A DNA stretch of 64,000 bases from Mycoplasmatales bacterium (GTDB lineage: Bacteria > Bacillota_I > Bacilli_A > Mycoplasmatales > Metamycoplasmataceae), in contig JABSQT010000003.1 of NCBI GenBank assembly GCA_013215715.1, positions 140,518 through 204,517 of the forward strand, written 5' to 3'. This document shows positions 55,397-64,000 of the stretch, one piece after another. The translations under genes were made by a program, and so were the position numbers. Below the pieces are notes generated by a model that had not been told where the DNA came from, did not search any database, and worked only from the letters and a program-made list of their open reading frames with translations. The number at the start of each line of letters is the position of its first letter. The first letter of the stretch is position 1.

Positions 55397-56431
55397 ATGA
55401 CAACAACAAAAAAGAAAATACTTACACTAGGAACAATTGCATTAGCCACAACATTACCGATAGCAGCGGTAGTATCGTGTGGAAGTGATTCAAATAAAGA
55501 TAATAAAAAACAAATCGCAGCAAATAAAAACAAGCAAGAAACAGAGAAACTAATGGAATCACTTAGAAAAAGAATAGATTCATTAGAAAAAGAAATGAAA
55601 AACGCAACAGTTTCACTTAAAAACGCAACAGAAAAACTTTCAGAAACAAATGCAAAACTTATTAAAGTAAAAACTGAATTAAACAATAATATTGAAAAAG
55701 CAAGTCAAAAACAAAAAGAGGATGCAAAAGATTTAGAGAGAAAAATTGATGATTTAAAAGAAGAGAAAATAAAACTTGAAGCTGCGATAAATAAACAAAA
55801 AACAGACTTGAAAAACCTTAAAGCATCGATGAAGCAAAAAGAAATTGATTCATTAGATAAACAAGCATTAGAAACTAGAAAAAAAATGATTGAAGTTGAA
55901 ATCGCTAGACTTAAAGGTCTTAGAACATTAGATATAACTACAGAAGAAAAAGAATTGCTTGATAAGAAAATACTTGAGCAAAATGCAAAATTAAAAGAAG
56001 TTTTAATTAAATTATACCCAGAATTATTTCCGAAACCTGAGATATCAAAACCAACAGTAAAACCTTCAAAACCTAAAGAAGATAAAACTCCTAAAAAACC
56101 TGTTGATTCAAAACCAACAGTAAAACCTTCAAAACCCAAAGAAGATAAAAGTCCTAAAAAACCTGTTGATTCAAAACCAACAGTAAAACCTTCAAAACCC
56201 AAAGAAGATAAAACTCCTAAAAAACCTGTTGATTCAAAACCAACAGTAAAATCTTCAAAACCCAAAGAAGGTAAAACTCCTAAAAAACCTGTTGATTCAA
56301 AACCAACAGTAAAGCAACTAAAATCAAAAGATAAAAAAGATGTTGCAAACTCAGGTGAAACTAAAATAAAATCTTTAAAATCAAATTCAAATCTTAATAA
56401 GCCAACAACATCAGCCCACAATTTATACTAA
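55397..56431 (+). CDS. surface lipoprotein with coiled coil and Pro/Lys repeats, 344 aa
   Basis: Signal peptide ends AAVVSC (Cys28). Residues 40-205 form a long coiled coil (ETEKLMESLRKRIDSLEKEM and on). Residues 217-300 are four 21-residue repeats rich in Lys and Pro (KPTVKPSKPKED then PKKPVDS) plus a partial fifth. No membrane segment after the signal. Likely a surface-exposed, size-variable protein. Confidence 0.82.
   Translation: MTTTKKKILTLGTIALATTLPIAAVVSCGSDSNKDNKKQIAANKNKQETEKLMESLRKRIDSLEKEMKNATVSLKNATEKLSETNAKLIKVKTELNNNIEKASQKQKEDAKDLERKIDDLKEEKIKLEAAINKQKTDLKNLKASMKQKEIDSLDKQALETRKKMIEVEIARLKGLRTLDITTEEKELLDKKILEQNAKLKEVLIKLYPELFPKPEISKPTVKPSKPKEDKTPKKPVDSKPTVKPSKPKEDKSPKKPVDSKPTVKPSKPKEDKTPKKPVDSKPTVKSSKPKEGKTPKKPVDSKPTVKQLKSKDKKDVANSGETKIKSLKSNSNLNKPTTSAHNLY
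56045..56314 (+). repeat. 63-bp tandem repeat in the lipoprotein gene
   Basis: Units begin at 56045, 56108, 56171, 56234 and a partial one at 56297. Copies differ by a few bases. As the unit is a multiple of three, copy-number change would keep the frame and alter length only. Confidence 0.88.
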
Positions 56432-56433
56432 TC

Positions 56434-56462
56434 AAATAATGTGAATGCATTATTTTTTTATA
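56434..56462 (+). terminator. terminator of the repeat lipoprotein
   Basis: AATAATG/GCATTATT-type hairpin then seven T. Confidence 0.75.
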
Positions 56463-56516
56463 TGATCTTTTGAAATTAAGTAATGTCTTTTGGTAATAGC
56501 AATATATAATATAAAC

Positions 56517-58640
56517 ATGAATTTAATAACAATAATATCGAGAGAATTAAAACTAAACGAAAAACAAATAGAAACAGTGCTTTCATTATTGAATGAAGGT
56601 GCAACCATACCATTTATAGCTCGTTATAGAAAAGAAGTTACGGGTGGATTGGATGAAAATCAAATTAAAGATATTGAAATATATCATGCAAAACAAAAAA
56701 CTTTAGAAGAAAGAAAAGAAGCAGTTGTTCGTCTTATAGATGAAAAAGGAATGCTTACTGACGAATTAAAAAATCAAATTTTAAAATCAAAAACATTAAA
56801 AGATGTTGAAGATATTTATCTTCCTTTCAAAGAAAAGAAGAAAACAAAAGCAACTGAAGCGATTGCTAATGGCTTAGAGCCATTTGCTAAAATGATTCTT
56901 TCAGCTCAACAACATTTAAATGTTGAGCAAAAAGCACAGGAATTTATAAATGAAAAGGTTAAAACCAAAAAAGAAGCAATAGAAGGAGCTCAATTTATAA
57001 TTGCGGAATATGCATCGGATAGAACATTTTTTAGAAAATGAGTACGTTCATTTATTTGGCAAAATGCAAAGTTAAAAACAAAACTCAAAAAAACAGCTGA
57101 AGATGAAAAAGAAGTATATAAAACTTATTATGAATTTGAAAAAGAATTAAAGTGAATTGCAAACTACCAAGTGTTAGCAATTAACAGAGCTGAAAAATCA
57201 AAAGTAATTTCAGTTTCTTTCGACTACGCTCAAAAACAAGTTACAGATTTTTTAATAAAAAATATGAATAGATATAATAATGATTCAACATCGCCATATA
57301 TAGAGAATGCTGTTAAAGATGGATTTAAGCGTTTGATAAAACCTTCCATTGAGCGTGAGATACGTTCGGATTTAACTGAAAAAGCAGGTAATGGTGCAAT
57401 TGATATTTTTGCAACCAACTTAGAACAATTGCTTTTAACTCCAGCAATTAAAAATAAAATTGTTCTTGGAATTGATCCGGGTTTTAGAACAGGATGTAAA
57501 ACAGCTGTTATAGATAGTACTGGAACACCAAAAACAATAGGTGTTATTTATGTTTTTAAAGAAAGAGATGCATATGCAACTTTAGATGATACGTTTAAGA
57601 ATCATAAAATAGATGTTATCGTAATAGGTAATGGTACAGCTTCAAGAGAAACTATGGAGCTTATAGCTAAATACCAAAAAGATCGAGGGATAAAAATACC
57701 TTTTACAATAATTTCAGAAGCTGGAGCCTCGGTTTATTCTGCTTCAAAAATAGCGCAAGAAGAATTTCCTAAATTACAAGTGGAACAACGTTCTGCCATC
57801 TCTATCGCTAGGCGTTATCAAGATGCGTTGAATGAGTTGGTTAAAATAGAACCAAAAGCAATTGGTGTTGGGCAATATCAACATGATGTTAACCAAAAAC
57901 AGTTAGATGCTCAACTTGGTTTCGTTGTCGAAAAAATAGTTAACCGTGTAGGTGTTGATATTAATACAGCAAGTGCCGCTGTACTTCAATATATTTCAGG
58001 ATTATCATCAAAAGTTGCTAATAATATAATTAAGCATAGAATTGAAAATGGTGCATTTAAAGAAAGAAAAGAAATTAAGAAGGTTAAGGGTCTTGGTGCT
58101 AAAACTTATGAACAATCTATAGGTTTTCTAAGAATCATTGATGGTATCAATAAACTTGACTCAACATCAATCCACCCAGAATCATATAAAATAGCTAAAG
58201 CGATACTTAAAGATAATAAGATAACTTTTGATGATATTGGTAAAGTTAATGAATTACAAAAACTTGATATTCAAAAACTTGCACAAAGATATGATTCTGA
58301 TAAGTATACTATTGAAGACATCATTAATGGTATTTCAAATCCACAACGTGATATTAGGGATTCTTATGATGCGCCAATTTTAAAAACAGAAATTCTTTCA
58401 ATTGATAATATGGCTGAAGGTCAAGTTATGGAAGGAAGGGTACAAAACATTACTGAATTTGGTGCTTTTGTTGATCTTGGTATTAAAACAGCTGGTTTAA
58501 TTCACAAATCCAACATGGGTAAAGGCTTTGTTTCTAATCCAATGGATGTTGTTTCTGTTGGTCAAATAGTTGAAGTGGAAATTATAAACCTTGAAAAAGA
58601 AAGAAAAAGAATAGGATTAAAATTACTTACAAATAAATAA
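56517..58640 (+). CDS. tex: Tex-family S1 RNA-binding transcription accessory protein, 707 aa
   Basis: N-terminal TIPFIARYRKEVTGGLDE, YqgF-like domain IVLGIDPGFRTGCKTAVID, the helix-hairpin-helix region GVDINTASAAVLQYISGLS with VKGLGAKTYEQS, and a C-terminal S1 domain GRVQNITEFGAFVDLGIKTAGLIHKSNMG. TATAAT ends 6 nt before the ATG. Several UGA Trp split it under the standard code. Confidence 0.94.
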
Positions 58641-58642
58641 TA

Positions 58643-58670
58643 AAAAAATCAAATATTGGTTTTTTTAATT
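58643..58670 (+). terminator. weak terminator of tex
   Basis: AATCAA/TTGGTT stem with seven T after it. Confidence 0.5.
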
Positions 58671-58770
58671 CGTAATTTTTATGGAAAACATTTTGTTAGG
58701 TGTTTTTTTATATTAAAGTAATTAATTATTCTATAATTAAATAGAAATAATCAAAAAAAGGGGTGGTATA

Positions 58771-59514
58771 TTGACAAATAATTTAGCGCACAGAGGGATG
58801 TCAGGTATTGCACCAGAAAACACAAGGCTTGCATTCTTGAATGCTTTTGAATTTGGATTTGATGGTGTAGAATTAGATGTCCATCTTACAAAAGATAAAA
58901 AAATAGTAATTACACATGATGAAAAAATCAATAGAACTGCAAATGGTAGGGGTTATATTAAAGACATGACCTTAAAAGAACTTAAAAAATATAATTTCGC
59001 AAAATGTTATAGAGGCGTTAAAAAATCTGAGATTATGACACTTCCAGAGTTTTTGAAAGAATTTGGAGATAAGTTTAAAATAATAAATATAGAATTAAAA
59101 ACAGATGTATTTGAATATGAGGGTATTGAAGAAAAAGTTTTGACAGCTATCAAAAGATACAAAAAACCTGAATTTATACTTTCTTCATTTAATTTTGAAA
59201 CGATTAAAAGATTAAGACAATTGGATCAAGAAATTAAAATTGGTTTCCTGTGAAGTAAACATAAAGACTTTATCAAAGCAGGAAGAGAACAAATCCAAAA
59301 GTTATGTGATTATCTTCACCCTTCTATAAAACTCTATAAAAATCTTGCATATGTAACTAAATATAAATCTATGAACATGAAGTTTAATTTATGAACATTG
59401 AAAAATAGGGCAACTTATAAAAGGTTAGCAAAGAAAGAATGGGTATATTCTTTAATAACCAACCATTTATTTAGAACAGAAGAAAAAGTTCAAAAAGAAA
59501 TATTTTATAAATAG
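58771..59514 (+). CDS. glycerophosphodiester phosphodiesterase, 247 aa
   Basis: AHRGMSGIAPENT (catalytic His and Arg), the metal pair in GVELDVH and THDEKINRT are the GDPD motifs. Frees glycerol 3-phosphate from deacylated phospholipids, an important carbon source in mycoplasmas. TTG start behind GGGGTGG at a good distance. Last 80 residues are basic with UGA Trp codons. Confidence 0.9.
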
Positions 59515-59538
59515 AATTCACGATTCTATTTTTTCATT
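59509..59538 (+). terminator. terminator of the GDPD gene
   Basis: ATAGAAT/ATTCTAT hairpin with six T. Confidence 0.8.
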
Positions 59539-59576
59539 TCATTTATACTTTATATGAATGAAAAAAAGGAGGGGTT

Positions 59577-60074
59577 ATGTACAGAGCAATTGTGGTTACT
59601 TTTGGTGTGTTGATTATATTTGCAATGGTTTTTGTTGTAACATTAATGGCGCGAAAAAAACAAATTAACAATATAAATCCATACAACAAAGAATTTCAAT
59701 TACATCAAAATGACATAATAAATAATGGATATGATATTTCTTATAACAAACAACCTCCTAGTATTCAAAAAGGTGAAGATTTAATTTATCAACTAAACGC
59801 AAAAATGTCTGATATTAATTTTGAGCATGAAAACCCTGAAACTGAACCAGAATTTTCAACTATTTGGATTACCAATGAAAGATTAATTGTTGAAAGAAAA
59901 GGTAAAACAAATCAAAATTATTCTTTTATATTTAGTGATATTCATGGCTTCGAATTTGAATTGAAAAAGAACAAATCCATATTTTTATTTGATTACAAAG
60001 ACCAAACACATAAATTTGAAATAAAAGATATGTATTCAATGGCACTTATAGAATTAAAAATAAAGAGTGGATAA
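59577..60074 (+). CDS. membrane-anchored PH-like-domain protein, 165 aa
   Basis: One N-terminal helix (residues 5-25), then a domain with the strand pattern FSTIWITNERLIVERKGKTNQNYSFIFSDIHGFEFE, like bacterial PH (bPH) domains where a 'T..Rli' strand precedes an 'i.y.di' strand. Function unknown. AGGAGGGG precedes the ATG. Confidence 0.65.
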   Translation: MYRAIVVTFGVLIIFAMVFVVTLMARKKQINNINPYNKEFQLHQNDIINNGYDISYNKQPPSIQKGEDLIYQLNAKMSDINFEHENPETEPEFSTIWITNERLIVERKGKTNQNYSFIFSDIHGFEFELKKNKSIFLFDYKDQTHKFEIKDMYSMALIELKIKSG

Positions 60075-60126
60075 AATAGTATGAGTATTTAGTAAAATAA
60101 TATTAGAAATATAAAGAGGAGGAAAT

Positions 60127-60471
60127 ATGGTGCTTTTTAATAAAACAAAAAAGAAAAGAAAAAATAATGACAATACAACTGAAATTATTTTAGCTCAAAT
60201 GGATTACCTTATAACCTCAAATGATTTGCAAAAAAATAGCGATCCAGAAGTCTCAATTGTAACTTCTGGATCAAATGGTTTATTTACCGTTGAATTAAAA
60301 ACAATAAAAGGCAATAACCCAAGAACACTTATTGGTGAATTTAAGGGTAAAGATATTGAAACAAAAATATCAAATTGGTTAAAAGAAAATAAAATGCTTA
60401 AATTCAAAAAAAGAGTTTTAAATTCTATCACAATTAAAATCTCAGACACACAACCATTTAAACACTATTAA
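60127..60471 (+). CDS. unknown 114-aa protein
   Basis: A basic start, a beta-rich middle (PEVSIVTSGSNGLFTVELKTIKG) and a helical segment. Not recognised. Lies 52 nt after the PH-like gene with AGAGGAGG before the ATG; probably in the same operon. Confidence 0.65.
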   Translation: MVLFNKTKKKRKNNDNTTEIILAQMDYLITSNDLQKNSDPEVSIVTSGSNGLFTVELKTIKGNNPRTLIGEFKGKDIETKISNWLKENKMLKFKKRVLNSITIKISDTQPFKHY

Positions 60472-60488
60472 TAGTGTTTTTTTATTTT
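60455..60488 (+). terminator. terminator of the 114-aa gene
   Basis: AAACACTATT/AATAGTGTTT hairpin followed by seven T. Confidence 0.85.
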
Positions 60489-60496
60489 TAAAAGCA

Positions 60497-60581
60497 TAAA
60501 AAAACTGACTTATGAAAAGTCTGTTTCTTACTTTGAAGAAACATGAATTAACAGGTTTCCTCAATGCGGCTCATCGCATTA
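60497..60581 (-). ncRNA. candidate structured small RNA, about 85 nt
   Basis: On the minus strand TATAAT (60584-60589) is followed by three hairpins: AATGCG/CGCATT (60563-60580, loop 6 nt), GAGGAAAC/GTTTCTTC (60535-60562, 8 bp with one G-U), and AAC-A-GACTT/AAGTC-A-GTT (60503-60525) followed by seven U. It lies just after the 269-aa gene stop. No match to 4.5S RNA, 6S RNA, tmRNA, RNase P RNA or a riboswitch class known to me. Confidence 0.55.
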
Positions 60582-60591
60582 CTATTATATG

Positions 60592-61401
60592 TTATTTTTG
60601 ATCTTTTAATTCAACAACTTGTGTTTCAATTAATTCTATCTCTTTCTTTAGCGAAGCAACCGTAGCTTTTGGTTTTTCGGAAAGACATTTAACTGTAGTG
60701 GCATACATACGTTTTTTATTGTTTAGTGTTTGTATTGATTTGTTTATTCTTCTATGTCTTTCAGATATTTCTTTGACTTCTTCTGCATTCTCCTCGAGAT
60801 ATATAAGTCTTAATACATCATCTACTGAATAAGTTTTCATTATTTGTGTGATGGAAGCAATTTCTAGCTCTGTAAACTTAACCTTTTTAAATTTTTCTTT
60901 ATAAACTGGATCTTGAAGCATAAAAGAACCGAACATCCCAACAAAAGCACCATCTCCAATTAAATTTAGTCTTCTAACTTTATTCTCTGGTAAGTGGTTT
61001 AAGAATCTTCCATAATATTCATCGAAATATGTTTTTGTTTCTCCGTACCCGACCGTTAATGAACTTAAGCTTCCGTGAAGTGATTTACCAAGATCTACAA
61101 TTGTTATATCCGCTCCAAATCAACCTTTCAATATTGAAGATTCTAATTGAGCACCAAAAGCCACAAATTCAATATCTGTCATTTTTATATCAGCTTGACC
61201 AGTTATTTTACGAATACAAATAACTAATCTTGATTTCATAAAATCCGAACTTCATTTTTTATCAAAATCATTAATAAATGTTTTGGCTCTTACTTTCTTT
61301 TTTTTACCATTTATTGTTGCAACGGAAAATGCGAATGGTTGTGCATTTCTAACTCCGAGGAAATTAAAGGCCTCAAAGTCAATATATACTCTCTTTTTCA
61401 T
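60592..61401 (-). CDS. unknown protein with a DFEAF motif, 269 aa
   Basis: Begins MKKRVYIDFEAF, which resembles the Asp-x-Glu first motif of DEDD-type 3'-5' exonucleases. A beta-rich N-terminal domain of 170 residues is followed by a charged, helical C-terminal part (ERHRRINKSIQTLNNKKRM) likely to be coiled coil. The remaining DEDD residues are not clear, so nuclease function is only a suggestion. UGA Trp near residues 50 and 95. Confidence 0.65.
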
Positions 61402-61489
61402 AATTCTCTTTTCTTAATCAAATAACTGATTATATTATTTAATTATATTATATAACACGCACTATTGATTAGAGTGTTAAAATATACAT

Positions 61490-62269
61490 ATGTATAGAAC
61501 TAAAAACATTAACGATAAAAACGTTAGATATTTCGTAAAAAATAACAATTCCAAATGAACAATTATATTTGTGCATGGTTTTAATTCCAGTTCTAATTTT
61601 GCTCGACATTTATTTATGCTTAAAAATAACTACAATATAATTGCCGTTGATATGGTTGATATGGATAGGGCTGATGAAGTGCAATTTGATGAGATGATTA
61701 AAATTATTAATGAATTAGTTAAAAAAACCAAAACAAGAAAAGTAATTTTACTTGGTCATTCTCTTGCGGGTGGTGTTGTTTCAAAGGTTGGATTAAGTCC
61801 AAAAGTTAAGAAAATTGTTTATATGTCAACTATAACTCCAGAGATACAAAAAACAAATGCTTATAAACTATTAAAGAAACATCATGAAACAAAGGGTAAG
61901 TTATCATTAATGATCACTAATAAATTAGTTGATATGACAAAAGGGAAATATAATTGAGCTCACGCATTTCTTGATAGAGATTCGAATTGAACTGGAATTT
62001 TAAGAAATACAGTTCTTAATGAAAGATTTATGAAAAGGCTTGATGCAAGATATAAATTAACTAAACATAAAGCAAGGTTTATTGTAAGTAAAGATGACAA
62101 TATTATAAGTACAAGGGCTTTTGTTAAATATGCAAACTCTTTAGGTAAAGATGTTACTTATATAGGTAAAAGACATAATCCCATAAAAACTGCACCCAAT
62201 GAAGTTAATAAATACCTCAATAAAATGACAACCGGAAGAAAAAGATTCATTAAAAGAAAAGTCATTTAA
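61490..62269 (+). CDS. alpha/beta hydrolase, 259 aa
   Basis: TIIFVHGFNSSSNFARH (oxyanion), LLGHSLAGG (Ser nucleophile), SKDDNII (acid) and the late KRHNPI His. Small-substrate esterase of RBBP9/YdeN-like look; substrate unknown. UGA Trp codons at 61556, 61954 and 61987. It starts at ATG 61490 behind TATACA. Confidence 0.78.
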
Positions 62270-62300
62270 TGATAGTTCTTTTTAAATTATAATTTTTACC

Positions 62301-62786
62301 ATGAGAATTGATAAAACAACTATTGAATGATTATTATTGCCAAAAGCATTGCCAAGCAGCACTCACTTTAAAAACCCAAGAACATGAATGGGAAGAGAAA
62401 AATGGGATATTGTAAGAAAAAAGGTTTATAAAAGAGCAAACAATATTTGTGAGGTTTGTGGAGGCAAGGGTAAGAAACATCCTGTTGAAGCGCATGAATT
62501 GTGAGTCTTTAACTTAGAAACCAAAGAACAAATATTAATAAGATTTGTTGCTTTATGCCCTTTGTGTCATAGATTACAACATATGGGTTTAGCGGGGATA
62601 CATAACAAAACAAATGTGTTGAATGGTTTAGAGTTAGCAAAACATTACAACAAAATAACTGGTTCACAAATTAATTTTGAGGAGTTATATGAAATGGGTA
62701 TGGCTATATATGAAAAAATTAGCGTTGATAAGTATAAAATTATATTAAACAAACATAATGAGCCATTATTAAAAATATGGAAATAA
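62301..62786 (+). CDS. HNH endonuclease with Cys pairs, 161 aa
   Basis: CEVCGGKGKKHPVEAHELWVF, then ALCPLCHRLQHMG: two Cys-x-x-Cys pairs around the HNH His, as in zinc-stabilised McrA-like nucleases. TATAAT ends 7 nt before the ATG. It contains one TGG beside UGA Trp codons. Located between a hydrolase and a phosphoribosyltransferase-like gene; no restriction partner is near. Confidence 0.78.
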
Positions 62787-62867
62787 AAATAATTTTATGA
62801 AATTAAAAAACAAAGCAATAATTTATCATATTAGTGAGATGATATAACAAAGAAAGCATGGGGTAAT

Positions 62868-63605
62868 ATGGAAAAAAATAAGTGAAAATTAGAACCAACA
62901 AAAAATCCATTGAATTGAGAAGATGGAGAACCAACTAATATATGTAATTCTTGATATATGATTTGATATCAACCACCATGACAATTTGGTTATTTCAATG
63001 CATTAAAATCTAATACGGATACAGAACACACAAAAGATTTAAAGGAAAAATTTATAGAATTATTAAGATGAAGGATTGAATCAATTAAAAAGATGGGTCA
63101 TAATCCCGTTGTGATTCTCCCTCCAAGAAAAAGTACTTGAAATCAAACAATGAAATTTTCTGTAGATGCAATTGAAGATCTAGAATACATAAAAATTAAG
63201 TCACCCGATTATAGAGGAGTCCATTTCTTGAAAGATAAGGATGAAAGAGAAAGAACAATTCAGGCTGTTTATCCAAAATGAAAAGTTAAATTCAAGCCCT
63301 CTGTTTTGAAATTAAAACATATTCACTATATTTTTATTGATGATTATTATACAACAGGAGCAACGACAAAAGCGGTTCTTGGTGTAATACAAAATAATAT
63401 AAGACTACCTAAACCTAAACTTAAGAATAAAGAATTTGCTAATTTTGAAGCTCTTTATATTTCAAGAACTCAAAATAAAAGAAATATTAAAAGTAAGAAT
63501 ATGTGAGTTGTGGATGATGCATTATCTGATAAAACAAATAAATATGCAAAAGAAACAAAGTTTGTTTCATCCATGAGGGATAATAGTTTTTATAAAAAGG
63601 CCTAA
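62868..63605 (+). CDS. phosphoribosyltransferase-like (ComFC-type) protein, 245 aa
   Basis: The PRPP loop IFIDDYYTTGATTKAVL near residue 155 is the ComFC/PRTase signature. The N-terminal 100 residues are rich in Trp/Tyr (NSWYMIWYQPPWQFGYF) and unlike ComFC, which has zinc-finger Cys. Substrate unknown; could be salvage or DNA-uptake linked. Nine or more UGA Trp. Confidence 0.7.
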
Positions 63606-63632
63606 TAAAATATTGGTTCTTTTTTTATTCCC
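63594..63632 (+). terminator. terminator of the PRTase-like gene
   Basis: CC(T)AATA/TATTGG stem followed by seven T. Confidence 0.55.
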
Positions 63633-63975
63633 TCTAAACCAATCCTTTAATATATTCGTAATATGTATATAAATATGTATGTGTACAAAATATTTAATTA
63701 GGTGAGTCAATTTAAATTACTAAACCCCATTCCTTCTTAATAGAACTAAATATATAATAATTACATAGAATGGCCAATAGTGGTTATTAACAATTTTAAC
63801 TACCAAAACTACTTTAATCAATCTATTTTTAAAAAAATAAAAAAACATGTATAAAAAACAAAATCTTTGATATACTTGTAAGGCAACACATATTAGACTA
63901 TTAAAAAATACTCTTCAAAATGTTGCTGATAGATCTTTGAAAACTAGATACAAGAAACCATGAACCCGGAATCAA
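63633..63975 (+). promoter_or_regulatory. rRNA operon leader
   Basis: No gene. TATACT (63871-63876) is a likely -10 of the rRNA promoter. GATCTTTGAAAACTAGATA (about 63932-63950) matches the boxA-like antitermination and processing sequence of mollicute rrn leaders. Confidence 0.6.
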
Positions 63976-64000
63976 TTTATGAGAGTTTGATCCTGGCTCA
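63976..64000 (+). rRNA. rrs: 16S ribosomal RNA, 5' end (partial)
   Basis: GAGAGTTTGATCCTGGCTCA is the universal start of 16S rRNA; the gene continues beyond the window. Confidence 0.95.

Noticed and set aside
55705..56421. 238-codon minus-strand frame
   Set aside because: Mirror of the Lys/Pro repeats of the lipoprotein on the other strand; long only because the repeat lacks stop codons there.
60497..60581. 4.5S (SRP) RNA for the small RNA
   Set aside because: The conserved GGAAGCAGC-type apical loop is absent and the molecule folds into three hairpins rather than one rod.

Overview
The window is a low-GC mollicute chromosome segment that reads UGA as tryptophan. Nearly every gene is split by in-frame TGA under the standard code and becomes one intact protein of expected length under code 4 (transketolase, DnaA, YidC, AsnS, PcrA, Tex and others). 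Lipoprotein signal peptides ending in V-V-S-C or A-I-S-C, a P37/P29/P69-type transport operon and an absence of wall synthesis genes point to Mycoplasma in the broad sense. I cannot name the species: only about 25 nt of 16S rRNA lie inside the window.

Layout. Positions 1-2780 hold a small operator-controlled transcript, a repeat-tailed unknown protein and a 1.3 kb gene-poor stretch. 2781-6637 is a four-gene minus-strand operon (DUF1295-like membrane enzyme, DegV-like protein, ABC ATPase, ABC permease). 6844-12716 is a pentose block: transketolase, a divergent phosphofructokinase, a two-repeat PQ-loop membrane protein, ribokinase and a GntR/HutC regulator. 13158-16145 carries an SF1 helicase coupled to a small protein, and a Bax-inhibitor-1 protein. 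16246-18789 is a three-gene overlapping operon of PHP phosphoesterase, TrlF/Ppl-like ATPase and a small unknown protein, a split version of a known defence architecture. 18987-24193 holds small unknowns, a lipoprotein, an HNH nuclease, a HAD phosphatase, thioredoxin and ProS. 24362-29733 is an operon of GT2-like protein, RDD protein, PcrA helicase and a membrane-anchored unknown. 29817-35417 has asnS with a candidate attenuator leader, then the P69-P29-P37 transporter. 35659-40222 is prs, hexapeptide acyltransferase, rsmA, tatD and mnmE.

40346-45554 turns partly to the plus strand: a membrane unknown, tRNA-Leu(CAA), a DUF368 polyprenyl-phosphate translocase family member, RpiR regulator, Dps-like protein and a lipase-like hydrolase. 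45604-52270 is the origin region: yidC, rnpA and rpmH on the minus strand, a second nearly identical rpmH, galE, DnaA boxes, then dnaA, dnaN and an S4-domain gene on the plus strand. 52402-63605 is mostly plus-strand metabolism and accessory genes (a tandemly duplicated membrane protein, GapN, a repeat lipoprotein, Tex, GDPD, small unknowns, a hydrolase, an HNH nuclease and a phosphoribosyltransferase-like protein), with an unknown structured RNA at about 60497-60581. The window ends in the leader and first bases of a 16S rRNA gene.

Two organising rules are visible. Genes at the start of transcription units often have no Shine-Dalgarno; instead a TATAAT box ends exactly 6 nt (range 6-10) before the start codon, implying leaderless mRNAs. 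Genes inside operons mostly use AGGAG sites or TAATG stop/start overlaps. Neighbouring units are separated by clear hairpin-plus-U-run terminators.
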